A DNA stretch of 64,000 nucleotides from Schauerella fraxinea. GTDB taxonomy: Bacteria > Pseudomonadota > Gammaproteobacteria > Burkholderiales > Burkholderiaceae_B. The stretch spans positions 1,346,554 through 1,410,553 of the forward strand of contig JAVDKL010000001.1 in assembly GCA_030849965.1 (NCBI GenBank), read 5' to 3'. Within the stretch, counting starts at the first letter, position 1; every line of letters starts with the position of its first letter. This document shows positions 1 to 9,184 of the stretch, piece by piece. The position numbers and the translations under genes were made by a program. The notes beneath the pieces are model-generated. The model saw only the letters and a list, made by a program, of their open reading frames with translations. It did no database searches and was not told where the DNA came from.

Positions 1-1
1 C

Positions 2-175
2 GACGACATCCCTGGGTTGCAGCCCCACCCCGTACTGGGCAAGTGGCTCTATGTGAGCCAAGACAATGCCGCGTTCGAGGACGCCACCGCCGCGATCACG
101 GCGCTTATCCTTCAACGCGATCCACGCATCGGCGTCGAACCGAAACCGCGCACGCGCCGATCGAAGACGCGCTGA
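2..175 (+). CDS. C-terminal fragment of an unrecognised protein (5' end outside window)
   Basis: An open frame runs from the first bases of the window to a TGA at 173-175, giving 57 residues that begin DDIPGLQPHPVLGKWLYVSQ and end in a basic tail (KPRTRRSKTR). Its composition (Trp, Tyr, Phe, an Ala/Ile-rich helix) looks like the end of a real protein, and the overlapping frame is Arg/His-rich in the way shadow frames usually are. I do not recognise the family, and the start lies outside the window. The assignment as coding is inference from composition and frame only. Confidence 0.5.
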   Translation, partial: DDIPGLQPHPVLGKWLYVSQDNAAFEDATAAITALILQRDPRIGVEPKPRTRRSKTR

Positions 176-217
176 CGATCGGTCGAGTCGATCGAGTTAG
201 TCGATCGGTCGATTACC

Positions 218-282
218 TAAATCGTTCGATTGCTTAAATCGTTCAGTTGCTTAAATCGTTCGATTGCACAAATCGTTCGACC
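218..282. repeat. 17-nt tandem repeat, about 4 copies
   Basis: Units of the form taaatcgttcgattgct start at 218, 235, 252 and 269; the last is degenerate and incomplete. They lie between the upstream gene fragment and the peptidase gene, in a stretch rich in cgatcg/tcgat words. The 17-nt period is not a multiple of three, so this is not a coding repeat. Confidence 0.8.
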
Positions 283-405
283 GGTAGCTCACCCTCACCC
301 GACGCCCGCCCGTCGATCGCCACCTGCGGTTATCCCCCAACGACATCGGCCGCGCTTTCCTCTACCCTCATGCTTTGCGATTCACACCGGCAATGGGCAG
401 ACAGC

Positions 406-1884
406 ATGAGTAAAGAACAGGCATTCGAACACGCGGCGCGCACGTTTACCGATGGCAGCTTCGAGCGCGAACTCGCCCGCCGCGTGGCCGTGCCTTCGGT
501 GAGTGGTCCGGGTGCCGACGACGCGCCTTTGATGGCGTATTTCGAAACCATCTTGCAACCTGACCTCGAGTCGATGGACTTTACCTGTACCTATCTGCCC
601 AACCCGATTGCGGGTCAATCGCCGTTTCTGTTGGCCGAGCGTAACGAATCTCCCGACGCGCTCACCGTACTGAGCTACGGCCATGGCGACGTGGTGCCCG
701 GTTATGACGACCAATGGGAAGCCGGCCTGTCGCCCTGGACGCTCACGCTGCGCGACGGCGCCTGGTACGGCCGGGGCATTGCCGACAACAAAGGTCAACA
801 CACCATCAATTTCGCGGCCCTACGCGCGGTGCTGGACGCCCGCAACGGCAAGCTGGGCTACAACGTGAAAGCCTTGTTCGAATTGGGTGAAGAGCGCAGT
901 TCGCCCGGCCTGCGTCAAGTATGTGCGCAGCATCGCGACGCGCTTGCGGCCGACGTGTTCATTGCCTCCGACGGCCCGCGCGTGAGCATCGACGAGCCGA
1001 CCATCTTCCTGGGATCACGCGGTTCGCTCGTCTTCGAACTCTCGTGCAATTTGCGCGAAGGCGGTCTGCATTCAGGCAACTGGGGCGGCATCATGAAGAA
1101 TCCCGCCGTGTTGCTCGCCAACGCGATCGGCACGCTGGTGGATGGACGCGGCCGCATCGTCATTGACGGCCTGCTGCCGCCTGCCATTCCGGATTCGGTG
1201 CGTGCGGTGCTTGCCAAACTCACGGTGGATAGCAAGAGCCTGGGCAAACGCATCGACGACGATTGGGGCGAACCGGGGTTGACCGCAGCCGAACGCTTGC
1301 TGGGATGGAATACGCTCGAAGTGCTCACGCTGCATGCGGGCAATCCCGCCAAACCCGTCAATGCCATTCCGCCTTCCGCAAGCGCGCATGTGCAACTGCG
1401 TTTCGTCGTGGGCACGAACTGGCGCGAGGCCGAATCCATCCTGCGCGCCCATCTCGATCAGGCGGGCTACACCGACATTAACGTCAAGATCGTGCGCGGT
1501 TCTCCTGCCACGCGTCTGGATCCGGCAAGCCCCTGGGTGACGTGGGTAAAAGACGCGATCGCGCAGGCCACCGGTGCCGAACCTTCGGTGGTGCCCAATC
1601 TGGGTGGCACCGTGCCCAACGACGCCTTCTCCGACATCCTCGGGCTCCCCACGATCTGGGTGCCTCATTCGTACCCCGGCTGCAAGCAGCACGCGGCAAA
1701 CGAGCATTTGCCGCTGAACATCGTGCAGCAGGGCTTGCGCATGATGACGTCGGTATTCTGGGAGCTGGGCGAAGCGTCGGCGCAAGTGGCCTGGCGTGAG
1801 GCTGCAGCACAGGCCACAATGCCCGCCACAACGCAGTCCGCAAAGCGAACTGCGATGCGCGCTGCAACGCACACCAACGCGTAG
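406..1884 (+). CDS. M20 family metallopeptidase (dipeptidase/deacylase type)
   Basis: A cytoplasmic di-zinc hydrolase of the M20/ArgE/DapE/CPG2 class, 492 aa. Visible motifs are YGHGDVVPG (metal ligand His93 and Asp95), GRGIADNKGQ (bridging Asp127), ELGEE (general base Glu162, ligand Glu163), HSGNWGG in the dimerisation domain, and a late PHSYPGCKQHAANEH containing the last His ligand. Length suits the family, but the last ~30 residues form an Ala/Thr/Arg-rich tail that looks like an add-on. The start MSKEQAFEH was preferred to upstream in-frame ATGs at 247 and 370 because the leader encoded there is Ser/Pro-rich and unlike the family; no strong ribosome site decides it. Substrate unknown: peptide, N-acyl amino acid or carbamoyl compound. 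Confidence 0.85.
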   Translation: MSKEQAFEHAARTFTDGSFERELARRVAVPSVSGPGADDAPLMAYFETILQPDLESMDFTCTYLPNPIAGQSPFLLAERNESPDALTVLSYGHGDVVPGYDDQWEAGLSPWTLTLRDGAWYGRGIADNKGQHTINFAALRAVLDARNGKLGYNVKALFELGEERSSPGLRQVCAQHRDALAADVFIASDGPRVSIDEPTIFLGSRGSLVFELSCNLREGGLHSGNWGGIMKNPAVLLANAIGTLVDGRGRIVIDGLLPPAIPDSVRAVLAKLTVDSKSLGKRIDDDWGEPGLTAAERLLGWNTLEVLTLHAGNPAKPVNAIPPSASAHVQLRFVVGTNWREAESILRAHLDQAGYTDINVKIVRGSPATRLDPASPWVTWVKDAIAQATGAEPSVVPNLGGTVPNDAFSDILGLPTIWVPHSYPGCKQHAANEHLPLNIVQQGLRMMTSVFWELGEASAQVAWREAAAQATMPATTQSAKRTAMRAATHTNA

Positions 1885-1991
1885 GCGCTACCGATGGGCA
1901 CCACCCGTGCCGCGCGTACCCGATGGCGCCCGGGCGGGATGCCGCTCGCATGAGGCGCCCCGCCTCACCTCATCCTGAACACGGCGCCGAT

Positions 1992-2022
1992 AAAAAAACC
2001 CGAGGTCGCCCTCGGGTTTTTC
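1992..2022. terminator. Bidirectional intrinsic terminator between the M20 peptidase and gltA
   Basis: A perfect stem (aaaacccgagg / cctcgggtttt) with loop tcgc has A-runs on the left and T-runs on the right, so it works in both directions. It separates the convergent peptidase and gltA genes. Confidence 0.9.
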
Positions 2023-2060
2023 ACTCTGACTCGCGCGCATCACGCGCAAGTCTTAGTGGA

Positions 2061-3371
2061 TCAACGCTTGTCCATCGGGGGCACCGCGCGGGTGACCGGG
2101 CCGGTGAACAACTGACGCGGACGGCCGATCTTGTAATCGGGATCCGACAGCATTTCGTTCCACTGTGCAATCCAGCCCACCGTACGAGCCAACGCAAAAA
2201 TTGCGGTGAACAACGACGTCGGGATGCCGATGGCGCGTTGCACGATACCCGAGTAGAAGTCGACGTTCGGGTACAGCTTGCGTTCCACGAAGTACGGATC
2301 TTCCAGCGCAATGCGCTCGAGTTCCATGGCCAGCTTGAACAACGGATCGTCTTGCAGGTTCAGCGCTTCGAGCACTTCCTTGCACGTCTGTTGCATCAGC
2401 TTGGCGCGCGGATCGTAGTTCTTGTAGACGCGGTGACCGAAGCCCATCAGGCGCACGCCCGAGTTCTTGTCTTTCACCTTCTCCATGAACTCGCCCACTT
2501 TCTCGACGCCGCCATTGGCTTGCAGCTCTTCGAGCATTTGCAGGCACGCTTCGTTGGCGCCACCGTGAGCCGGACCCCACAGGCACGCCACGCCGGCGGC
2601 AATGGCCGCAAACGGGTTCGTGCCCGACGAGCCGCACAAACGCACGGTCGACGTCGACGCGTTTTGTTCGTGGTCGGCATGCAGGATGAAGATGCGATCG
2701 AGTGCGCGCTCAACCACTTCGTTGACCTTGTAGTCTTCGCACGGCGTGGCAAACATCATGCGCAGGAAGTTGCCCGTGTAGGACAAATCATTTTGCGGAT
2801 AGATGAACGGCTGACCTTGCGAGTACTTGTATGCCATCGCGACCAGGGTCGGCATCTTGGCGATCAAGCGGATCGCCGAAATGTGGCGGTGCTGGGGATT
2901 CGTGATGTCGTTTGAGTCGTGATAGAACGCCGACAGCGCGCCCACCAGACCGGTCAACACGGCCATCGGGTGTGCATCGCGGCGGAAGCCGCGCAGGAAG
3001 AAATGCAACTGCTCGTTGACCATCGTGTGATGGGTCACCTGATGATCGAAATCGGCCTTTTGCTCAGCGTTCGGCAGGTCGCCATTCAGGATGGTGTAGC
3101 AGATGTCGAGGAAGTCGCAGTTGGTCGCGAGCTCTTCGATGGGGTAACCGCGATACAGCAGTTCGCCCTTGTCGCCGTCGATATAGGTGATCCCCGACGC
3201 GCACGCAGCCGTCGACATGAAACCGGGATCGAACGTGAACATGCCCGTCTGACCGTACAACTTGCGGATATCGATTACGTCCGGACCTTCCGTGCCTTGA
3301 AACACGGGAAACTCAACGGACTTGCTGCCATCCGAAAACGATAGGGTGGCTTTCTTATCGGACAATTTCAT
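2061..3371 (-). CDS. gltA: Citrate synthase (type II)
   Basis: Condenses oxaloacetate and acetyl-CoA to citrate, the entry step of the TCA cycle, in the cytoplasm. The protein is 436 aa, the size of the hexameric, NADH-sensitive type II enzymes. Catalytic residues are in place: His269 in [10 protein letters not shown], His313 in [13 protein letters not shown] and Asp371 in [10 protein letters not shown]. The start [10 protein letters not shown] has a good ribosome site (GAGGAAATAACG before ATG); an in-frame upstream start at 3422 would lie inside sdhE. It is the last gene of gntR?-sdhC-D-A-B-E-gltA, 19 nt after sdhE, and ends at a bidirectional terminator. Confidence 0.98.
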   Translation of the reverse strand: MKLSDKKATLSFSDGSKSVEFPVFQGTEGPDVIDIRKLYGQTGMFTFDPGFMSTAACASGITYIDGDKGELLYRGYPIEELATNCDFLDICYTILNGDLPNAEQKADFDHQVTHHTMVNEQLHFFLRGFRRDAHPMAVLTGLVGALSAFYHDSNDITNPQHRHISAIRLIAKMPTLVAMAYKYSQGQPFIYPQNDLSYTGNFLRMMFATPCEDYKVNEVVERALDRIFILHADHEQNASTSTVRLCGSSGTNPFAAIAAGVACLWGPAHGGANEACLQMLEELQANGGVEKVGEFMEKVKDKNSGVRLMGFGHRVYKNYDPRAKLMQQTCKEVLEALNLQDDPLFKLAMELERIALEDPYFVERKLYPNVDFYSGIVQRAIGIPTSLFTAIFALARTVGWIAQWNEMLSDPDYKIGRPRQLFTGPVTRAVPPMDKR

Positions 3372-3390
3372 CGTTATTTCCTCAGATAAT

Positions 3391-3669
3391 TTAGAGCGCG
3401 CGCATCTTGCCGATGATGTCATGGATCAAGGGCGTATCCAATCCACCTTCGGGTTGAGCGCGGTTCAGCAGAATGTCGAGCAGTTCGTTGTCTCCAAGCT
3501 CGAACAACTGCGTCAAGGCAGTCACGTCGATATCCGTCAGCTCAGTCTCGTAAGCGTCAAGATATCGCGTAAAGATCAAATCGTTTTCCAGCAAGCCGCG
3601 ACGCGCCCGCCAACGCAGACGCGCACGGCCCAGCTCTGAAAGCTTTTGTGCGCCGGAATCCTGCGTCAC
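3391..3669 (-). CDS. sdhE: FAD assembly factor SdhE (DUF339)
   Basis: A 92-aa protein with the SdhE signature [14 protein letters not shown] (RGxxE motif), Asp/Glu-rich helices and the family's usual ~90-residue length. The family helps attach FAD covalently to SdhA. The likely start is GTG at 3669, overlapping the TGA stop of sdhB (GTGA), which implies translational coupling; a longer frame to 3768 would run far into sdhB. Position between sdhB and gltA fits the function. Confidence 0.93.
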   Translation of the reverse strand: MTQDSGAQKLSELGRARLRWRARRGLLENDLIFTRYLDAYETELTDIDVTALTQLFELGDNELLDILLNRAQPEGGLDTPLIHDIIGKMRAL

Positions 3670-4382
3670 ACCGACCGCCGGACCATCAACTCTTTGATCT
3701 TGCCGATTGCCTTCGTCGGATTCAGGCCCTTGGGACAGACGTCGACGCAGTTCATGATGGTGTGGCAACGGAACAAACGATACGGATCTTCAAGGTCGTC
3801 CAAACGCTGACCGGTCGCTTCGTCGCGGCTGTCCGCGATGAAACGATAAGCCTGCAACAGACCGGCGGGACCCACGAACTTGTCGGGGTTCCACCAGAAC
3901 GAGGGGCACGATGTGGAGCAGCACGCGCACAGAATGCATTCGTACAGACCGTCGAGCTCTTCGCGCGCTTCCGGAGATTGGAGGCGCTCTTTTTCGGGCG
4001 GCGGCGTATCGTTGATCAGGTACGGCTTGATCGAATGATACTGATTGAAGAAGTGCGTCATGTCCACGATCAGATCGCGGATCACGGGCAGACCCGGCAG
4101 GGGCTTGAGAACGATGGGTTCTTTCAGCTCACGCAGGTTAGTGGTACAGGCGAGACCGTTCTTACCGTTGATGTTCATGGCGTCGGAGCCGCAAACACCT
4201 TCGCGGCACGACCGGCGCAAGGCCAGGCTGTCATCCACGTCGTTCTTGATGCGCACCAACGCATCAAGCAACATCTTGTCGGTCGGCAGCAGCTCGACGT
4301 CGAGCTTTTGCATATACGGACGCTCATCCTTGTCAGGATCGTAGCGGTAGATCTCGAACTTCACGATACGTTTGGTGCTCAT
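3666..4382 (-). CDS. sdhB: Succinate dehydrogenase iron-sulfur subunit
   Basis: Complex II electron-transfer subunit, 238 aa, passing electrons from FAD in SdhA to ubiquinone at the SdhC/D membrane anchor. The N-terminal plant-type ferredoxin domain carries the [2Fe-2S] cysteines Cys59, Cys64, Cys67 and Cys79 ([12 protein letters not shown]...LAC). The C-terminal domain holds [12 protein letters not shown] (about 149-160) and [14 protein letters not shown] for the [4Fe-4S] and [3Fe-4S] clusters. The start [15 protein letters not shown] lies 13 nt after the sdhA stop, with AGGATG upstream of the ATG. It overlaps sdhE downstream. Confidence 0.97.
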   Translation of the reverse strand: MSTKRIVKFEIYRYDPDKDERPYMQKLDVELLPTDKMLLDALVRIKNDVDDSLALRRSCREGVCGSDAMNINGKNGLACTTNLRELKEPIVLKPLPGLPVIRDLIVDMTHFFNQYHSIKPYLINDTPPPEKERLQSPEAREELDGLYECILCACCSTSCPSFWWNPDKFVGPAGLLQAYRFIADSRDEATGQRLDDLEDPYRLFRCHTIMNCVDVCPKGLNPTKAIGKIKELMVRRSV

Positions 4383-4395
4383 GCCAGCATCCTGC

Positions 4396-6174
4396 TTAGA
4401 AAGTACGTGCCTTGGGCGGGAAGGAATCAACCGTCAAGGGCTTCATCTGAACCGGTTTGTAATCGAGTCGGCCGCCTTCCGAGTAGAACAGCGTGTGCTT
4501 CAGCCAGTTCTCGTCGTCGCGCGTCGGGTGATCGTCCAGCGCGTGGGCGCCACGGCTTTCGGTACGGGCCGCAGCCGAGTGGATCGTCGCGCGAGCCACT
4601 TCGGTCATGTTCTCCAACTCCAGCGCTTCGATACGCGCAGTGTTGAATACCTTCGACTTGTCCTTGAACGCGATGTGCTTGGCTTGCTCGCAGATGGCTT
4701 CGATCTGGACTTCGCCTTCCTTGAGCATCTCGATCGTGCGGAACACGCCGCAATGCTTTTGCATCGAATTGCGGATGGCCTGACCGACGTCCTGCGTCTT
4801 CTCGCCCGACGCACGCTGTTCGAGCGCATCGACGCGGGCCAGCGAGAAGTCGAGCGACTCCTGCGGCACGGGCTGATGCGAACGTTGACGTTCGAGGTGC
4901 GAGTCGACAATGTGATTACCGGCCGCGCGGCCGAACACCACCAGATCGAGCAGCGAGTTCGTTCCCAGGCGGTTGGCGCCGTGCACCGATACCGCCGAGC
5001 ATTCGCCGATGGCGTACAAGCCGTTGACGACCTTGCTCTCGCCGTTCAGCGTGGACATGACCTGACCGTGGTAGTTCGCCGGAATGCCGCCCATCTGATA
5101 GTGGATGGTGGGCACGACGGGGATCGGTTCCTTGATCGGGTCGACGTTGCCGAACTTCATCGCGATTTCGCGGATCGACGGCAAACGCTTGTTGATCACG
5201 TCGGCGCCCAGGTGATCGAGCTTGAGCACGACGTAGCTGCCGTCCGGACCACAACCGCGGCCTTCCTTGATTTCCTGGTCCATCGAACGCGACACGAAAT
5301 CGCGCGGGGCCAAGTCCTTCAGCGTGGGCGCATAGCGCTCCATGAAGCGTTCGCCATCCTTGTTGAGCAGGATGCCGCCTTCGCCACGCACGCCTTCGGT
5401 GATCAGCACGCCCGCGCCGGCCACGCCGGTCGGGTGAAACTGCCAGAATTCCATGTCTTGCAACGGCAAGCCGGCACGCGCCGCCATGCCCAACCCGTCG
5501 CCGGTGTTGATGAAGGCGTTGGTGCTTGCCGCCCAAATACGACCGGCACCGCCGGTGGCCAGCACCGTCGTCTTGGCTTCGAGAATGTAGATCTCGCCGG
5601 TTTCCATTTCGAGCGCGGTCACGCCGACCACATCGCCGTCTTCGTTGCGCAGCAGATCGAGCGCCATCCACTCGACGAAGAATTGCGTACGGGCCGACAC
5701 GTTGCGCTGATAAAGCGTGTGCAACAAGGCGTGGCCGGTACGGTCCGCGGCCGCACAGGCGCGCTGAACGGGCTTCTCGCCGAAGTTGGCGGTGTGACCG
5801 CCGAACGGACGTTGATAAATCGTGCCATTGGCATTGCGGTCGAACGGCATGCCCATGTGCTCGAGTTCGTACACCGCGTTCGTGGCCTCACGGCACATGA
5901 ACTCGATGGCGTCCTGGTCGCCCAGCCAATCCGACCCCTTGACGGTGTCATACATGTGCCAGTACCAGTTGTCTTCGCTCATGTTGCCCAGCGACGCACC
6001 GATACCGCCTTGCGCGGCGACCGTGTGCGAACGCGTCGGGAACACTTTGGAGAGGACTGCCACCGAAAGACCCGCTTGGGCCAACTGCAGCGAACAGCGC
6101 ATGCCGGCTCCGCCGGCGCCAACGACCACCACATCAAACTGGCGGCGCGGCAATGAATTCTTGACAGCGACCAC
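4396..6174 (-). CDS. sdhA: Succinate dehydrogenase flavoprotein subunit
   Basis: Oxidises succinate to fumarate on the cytoplasmic face of complex II. 592 aa. The N-terminal Rossmann motif [17 protein letters not shown] binds FAD. His50 in [10 protein letters not shown] is the expected covalent flavin-attachment residue. [13 protein letters not shown] and [12 protein letters not shown] line the dicarboxylate site, and [20 protein letters not shown] is the family C-terminal FAD motif. The start is a GTG at 6174, with GGAG 10 nt upstream inside the end of sdhD; the two genes are separated by only 3 nt. The protein needs SdhE, encoded two genes downstream. Confidence 0.98.
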   Translation of the reverse strand: MVAVKNSLPRRQFDVVVVGAGGAGMRCSLQLAQAGLSVAVLSKVFPTRSHTVAAQGGIGASLGNMSEDNWYWHMYDTVKGSDWLGDQDAIEFMCREATNAVYELEHMGMPFDRNANGTIYQRPFGGHTANFGEKPVQRACAAADRTGHALLHTLYQRNVSARTQFFVEWMALDLLRNEDGDVVGVTALEMETGEIYILEAKTTVLATGGAGRIWAASTNAFINTGDGLGMAARAGLPLQDMEFWQFHPTGVAGAGVLITEGVRGEGGILLNKDGERFMERYAPTLKDLAPRDFVSRSMDQEIKEGRGCGPDGSYVVLKLDHLGADVINKRLPSIREIAMKFGNVDPIKEPIPVVPTIHYQMGGIPANYHGQVMSTLNGESKVVNGLYAIGECSAVSVHGANRLGTNSLLDLVVFGRAAGNHIVDSHLERQRSHQPVPQESLDFSLARVDALEQRASGEKTQDVGQAIRNSMQKHCGVFRTIEMLKEGEVQIEAICEQAKHIAFKDKSKVFNTARIEALELENMTEVARATIHSAAARTESRGAHALDDHPTRDDENWLKHTLFYSEGGRLDYKPVQMKPLTVDSFPPKARTF

Positions 6175-6177
6175 GGC

Positions 6178-6555
6178 TTATAGACTCCAGAGAATTTTGG
6201 CGAAAAACGCGAGCGAACCGGCAAGCCACAAAATGGTCAGTACATGCAGGGTCAACCGCACGCCGACGGGCTTGACGTAGTCCATCCAGATGTCTCGCAC
6301 GCCGATCCAGGCGTGGTAGACCAACGAGGCGAACGCCAGGGTCGCCAATACTTGCCCCAAGGGCAGCGTAAATACCGTGAAGGTGAAAATCGCACGCCAG
6401 TTCTCGTACCTGAAACCGGACATCATCAGGATGCCGACCAGAATCACCAAGGTGTAAACCGCGAGGATGACGGCGGTGATGCGCTGTGCCAGGAAATCAC
6501 CCACACCGTAGTGGGCGCCGACGACCAGACGCTTATTGCCGTAGTTTTTCGACAT
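6178..6555 (-). CDS. sdhD: Succinate dehydrogenase membrane anchor subunit D
   Basis: A 125-aa hydrophobic protein with three predicted membrane helices (about 22-46, 56-84, 100-122). His81 in YHAWIGVRD is the likely haem b ligand, and Asp92-Tyr93 in WMDYVKP match the quinone-site Asp-Tyr pair of the family. The start MSKNYGNKRL has GGTGAG six bases upstream and lies 7 nt after the sdhC stop; an alternative ATG two codons upstream would leave no spacer. Confidence 0.94.
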   Translation of the reverse strand: MSKNYGNKRLVVGAHYGVGDFLAQRITAVILAVYTLVILVGILMMSGFRYENWRAIFTFTVFTLPLGQVLATLAFASLVYHAWIGVRDIWMDYVKPVGVRLTLHVLTILWLAGSLAFFAKILWSL

Positions 6556-6562
6556 TGCCATC

Positions 6563-6976
6563 TCACCACACTCCGAACAATTTGAGCGCAAAGACCAGCG
6601 TCAACGCCAGGCTGACACCAAACACGATTCCAGCGCTGTTGCGCGCCGAGTCCTTGTCGATACCGATATGCAAGTCGAGCATGAGGTAGCGAATGCCGGC
6701 ACAGAAGTGGTGCAGGTAGCCCCACATCAATACCAGGACGATCAGCTTCATGATCGGGTGCCCCATATAGGCGGCAACGTCATTGAACGTCTCTTGCGAG
6801 GTCACACTCGCCGCGAAGAGCGGCAGTATGACCAAGGGCAGACAGAGGAAAAGCAAAGCGCCGCTTACGCGGTGGAGAATGGACAGCTTGCCGGCGAGAG
6901 GCAGGCGGTAGCTCATGAGCTGCGTTACGCTGATATTGCGAAACTGCGGCCGCGGCTTGGCAACTGGGTCGGACAT
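6563..6976 (-). CDS. sdhC: Succinate dehydrogenase cytochrome b556 subunit C
   Basis: Membrane anchor of complex II, 137 aa with three predicted helices. KLSILHRVSG carries the Ser32 and Arg36 of the ubiquinone site. The His pair in YLHHFCAGIRYLMLDLH (His89/His90) includes the expected haem b ligand. The start MSDPVAKPRPQ has GAGGTTGTC directly before the ATG. It is the first sdh gene; the next gene upstream on this strand is gntR, 116 nt away, with a 15-bp palindrome in between. Confidence 0.95.
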   Translation of the reverse strand: MSDPVAKPRPQFRNISVTQLMSYRLPLAGKLSILHRVSGALLFLCLPLVILPLFAASVTSQETFNDVAAYMGHPIMKLIVLVLMWGYLHHFCAGIRYLMLDLHIGIDKDSARNSAGIVFGVSLALTLVFALKLFGVW

Positions 6977-7020
6977 GACAACCTCGGGGTTACATACAAA
7001 AAATCGGTGTGGACAACGAC

Positions 7021-7035
7021 TGTCCCGTCGGGACA
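7021..7035. promoter_or_regulatory. Perfect 15-bp palindrome upstream of sdhC
   Basis: TGTCCCG-T-CGGGACA is a perfect inverted repeat centred about 52 nt upstream of the sdhC start. A further TGTCC half-site follows a few bases downstream on the minus strand (revcomp of ggaca at 7012-7016). It could be an operator or a leader hairpin; it does not match the TA-rich repeat seen at mdh, acnB and acnA. Confidence 0.45.
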
Positions 7036-7092
7036 AACGCACTATTTTCGCCCAATGTATGGGTCGGTATCAAATCGCCTCTGAAAACCACG

Positions 7093-7869
7093 TCAATTCA
7101 AACTATTGCGGTAGTGATAACGGTCGGTCAGATACCAACCTCGCCGGATTTCCACCGGCCGGTCGCCGTAGCTGTAAGACAGCCGGTCGACCTGCAAAAT
7201 AGGTGTGCCAAGGGGGATGCGCAACAGGCTTGCAGCATCTTCGTTGGCGGCCACCGCCCTGAGTTTTTCATCGGCGCGCACCATGCTCACGCCGAATTCG
7301 GTTTCGAAGAGCGCATAAAGCGGGCCGCGATTGCGCGCCAGCACTTCTGCCGTCAATCCTTTGAACACGCCGCCCGGTAACCAGATGTCGTCGATCACCG
7401 ATGGCACGTCGCCAAAACTGAGCAGGCGCCGGATCGCGACCACCGTTTCACCGGTCCGCAGATCGAGCACCCGCGCGATATCCAGGGGTGCGCGCAAGCG
7501 CTTACAGGACAGGATCCGGCTCTGCGCGGGCTGGGCGTCGTTCTCTTGATCGGGCGCAAGCCTGAGAAAGCGAAATCGCACACGCGCTTCATTATGCGTA
7601 GATACAAAGGTGCCACGGCCCTGCCTGCGTTGCAACATATGCTCAGCCGCAAGCTCATCCACGGCTTTGCGCACGGTGCCCTGACTGACCTGAAACCGCG
7701 CGGCCAGATCGAGTTCGCTGGGAATGAGCTCGCCAGGCTTCCACTCGCCCTGCTGCAGGCTCTGCAGCAGCAACGCCTTGATTTGCCTGTAGAGCGGGCT
7801 GAAAGCCGCACTCTGCGGCTTATCCGCAAGCGATGATCTGACGAGGGGTTCGGGCCTGGGTTCTGCCAT
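7093..7869 (-). CDS. GntR/HutC-family transcriptional regulator with UTRA domain
   Basis: 258 aa. The N-terminal winged helix (about 25-90) shows GntR features: PLYRQIKALLLQ, GELIPSELDLAARFQVS, GTVRKAVDELAAEHML and RRQGRGTFV. Residues ~110-245 form an UTRA ligand-binding fold ending IRRGWYLTDRYHYRN. It sits between sdhC and the divergent mdh, and its own promoter region holds an inverted repeat that recurs before acnB and acnA. I infer that it controls TCA genes and represses itself, sensing a small metabolite. The start at 7869 was chosen because it leads directly into the family N-terminus; an in-frame ATG at 7947 would lie only ~10 nt from the predicted transcription start. Ligand unknown. 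Confidence 0.88.
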   Translation of the reverse strand: MAEPRPEPLVRSSLADKPQSAAFSPLYRQIKALLLQSLQQGEWKPGELIPSELDLAARFQVSQGTVRKAVDELAAEHMLQRRQGRGTFVSTHNEARVRFRFLRLAPDQENDAQPAQSRILSCKRLRAPLDIARVLDLRTGETVVAIRRLLSFGDVPSVIDDIWLPGGVFKGLTAEVLARNRGPLYALFETEFGVSMVRADEKLRAVAANEDAASLLRIPLGTPILQVDRLSYSYGDRPVEIRRGWYLTDRYHYRNSLN

Positions 7870-7952
7870 GGATGTTTGGGTAAACAGGCGAGCACAGGGC
7901 TCGCGTCGGGGTGCATTGTCGCACAGCAATAAAATTCTGGCAGCCATCTTAT

Positions 7953-7973
7953 GTCTTATATAAGATATAAGAG
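7953..7973. promoter_or_regulatory. Putative GntR operator 1 (gntR/mdh divergent promoter)
   Basis: An inverted repeat TCTTATAT-AAG-ATATAAGA (19 bp, perfect 8-3-8; flanked by G on both sides). It covers the predicted -10 of gntR and lies 3 nt upstream of the predicted -35 of mdh. The same word recurs at 18489-18509 and 28443-28463. Identity as the binding site of the adjacent GntR protein is inference. Confidence 0.7.
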
Positions 7974-7992
7974 GCGTTGACGCTTACGTCAA
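7964..7992 (-). promoter_or_regulatory. Predicted sigma-70 promoter of gntR
   Basis: On the minus strand, -35 TTGACG (7992-7987), a 17-nt spacer and -10 TATATC (7969-7964). The -10 falls inside operator 1, which suits autorepression. Its -35 faces the mdh -35, the two forming the inverted repeat TTGACG-CTTA-CGTCAA. Confidence 0.55.
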
Positions 7993-8005
7993 TTCGATCT
8001 AGGAT
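7977..8005 (+). promoter_or_regulatory. Predicted sigma-70 promoter of mdh
   Basis: -35 TTGACG (7977-7982), 17-nt spacer, -10 TAGGAT (8000-8005). Operator 1 lies immediately upstream, centred near -49 from the expected start site, so a regulator there could activate or block polymerase. The leader to mdh is about 97 nt. Confidence 0.55.
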
Positions 8006-8108
8006 TCGAGACCTGCCGACGCAAGGCATTCGAAAGCAGCCGCGTCGGCCACGCATTACACTGTTCGACGAGATTTTTTCTCGTCAAACTACTACGGAGA
8101 TCCGCTTC

Positions 8109-9098
8109 ATGTCCAAGCCCGCCATGCGCGTTGCCGTCACCGGCGCCGCCGGCCAAATCGGCTATGCCCTACTGTTCCGTATCGCCTCTGGCGAAATGCT
8201 GGGAAAAGACCAGCCGGTCATCCTGCAACTGCTCGAAATTCCCGATGAAAAAGCCCAAAAGGCGCTCAAGGGCGTCATCATGGAGCTGGACGACTGCGCT
8301 TTCCCGCTGCTGCAGGAAGTCACCGCCCACAGCGACCCGCTGACCGCATTCAAGGATATCGACGTCGCCCTGCTGGTCGGCGCCCGTCCGCGCGGCCCCG
8401 GCATGGAGCGCAAGGATCTGTTGAGCGTGAACGCGCAGATCTTCACGGCGCAAGGCAAGGCGCTCAATCAAGTCGCCAAGCGTGACGTGAAGGTGCTGGT
8501 CGTGGGCAACCCCGCCAACACCAACGCCTACATCGCCATGAAGTCGGCCCCGGACCTGCCCGCGAAGAACTTCACCGCGATGCTGCGTCTGGACCACAAC
8601 CGCGCGCTGTCGCAACTGTCGGCCAAATCGGGCAAGCCCGTCGCCGAGATCGAAAAGCTGATCGTCTGGGGCAACCACTCGCCCACGATGTATCCCGACA
8701 CCCGTTTCGCGACGGTTGGCGGTGAAAGCCTGCAAAAGCTGATCAACGACGACGCGTGGAACAAAGACACGTTCATCCCCACCGTGGGCAAGCGTGGCGC
8801 CGCCATCATCGAAGCCCGCGGCCTGTCGTCGGCCGCTTCGGCTGCCAACGCCGCCATCGACCACATCCGCGACTGGGTGCTGGGCAGCAACGGCAAATGG
8901 GTCACGATGGGTATCCCTTCGGATGGCTCCTACGGCATTCCCGAAGGCATCATCTACGGCGTGCCGGTCACGACCGCCAATGGCGAGTACACCCGAGTGG
9001 AAGGCCTGGAAATCGACGCGTTCTCGCGCGAGCGCCTGGACTTCACCTTGAAGGAATTGCTCGAAGAGCGTGACGGCGTTGCCGATCTGCTGAAGTAA
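8109..9098 (+). CDS. mdh: Malate dehydrogenase (NAD-dependent, ~330-residue type)
   Basis: Interconverts malate and oxaloacetate in the TCA cycle. 329 aa. The Rossmann start is [19 protein letters not shown]. Substrate arginines are Arg93 and Arg99 in [15 protein letters not shown], Asp162 and Arg165 occur in LDHNRALSQ, and the catalytic His190 is in [11 protein letters not shown]. The start [10 protein letters not shown] follows an upstream in-frame ATG at 7977 that overlaps the promoter and gives a non-family leader. It is transcribed away from gntR and sdh and followed by a terminator, so prpB probably has its own promoter or relies on read-through. Confidence 0.97.
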   Translation: MSKPAMRVAVTGAAGQIGYALLFRIASGEMLGKDQPVILQLLEIPDEKAQKALKGVIMELDDCAFPLLQEVTAHSDPLTAFKDIDVALLVGARPRGPGMERKDLLSVNAQIFTAQGKALNQVAKRDVKVLVVGNPANTNAYIAMKSAPDLPAKNFTAMLRLDHNRALSQLSAKSGKPVAEIEKLIVWGNHSPTMYPDTRFATVGGESLQKLINDDAWNKDTFIPTVGKRGAAIIEARGLSSAASAANAAIDHIRDWVLGSNGKWVTMGIPSDGSYGIPEGIIYGVPVTTANGEYTRVEGLEIDAFSRERLDFTLKELLEERDGVADLLK

Positions 9099-9110
9099 AT
9101 CCTGTGAATG

Positions 9111-9140
9111 ATCGGGCCCGCTTAGTCGGGCCCGATTGTT
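9111..9140 (+). terminator. Hairpin after mdh
   Basis: A 10-bp stem atcgggcccg / cgggcccgat with a 6-nt loop, followed only by tgtt. A strong GC stem with a weak T-tract; it may attenuate rather than fully stop transcription into prpB. Confidence 0.6.
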
Positions 9141-9184
9141 ATCCCCCGCCGCACGTCCGCGAATCCATCCCTTCGGAGCCTGTC

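Noticed and set aside
4372-6156. Very long plus-strand frame (~594 codons) opposite sdhA
   Set aside because: It is the antisense shadow of sdhA in a GC-rich genome (His/Arg/Val-rich, no family features).
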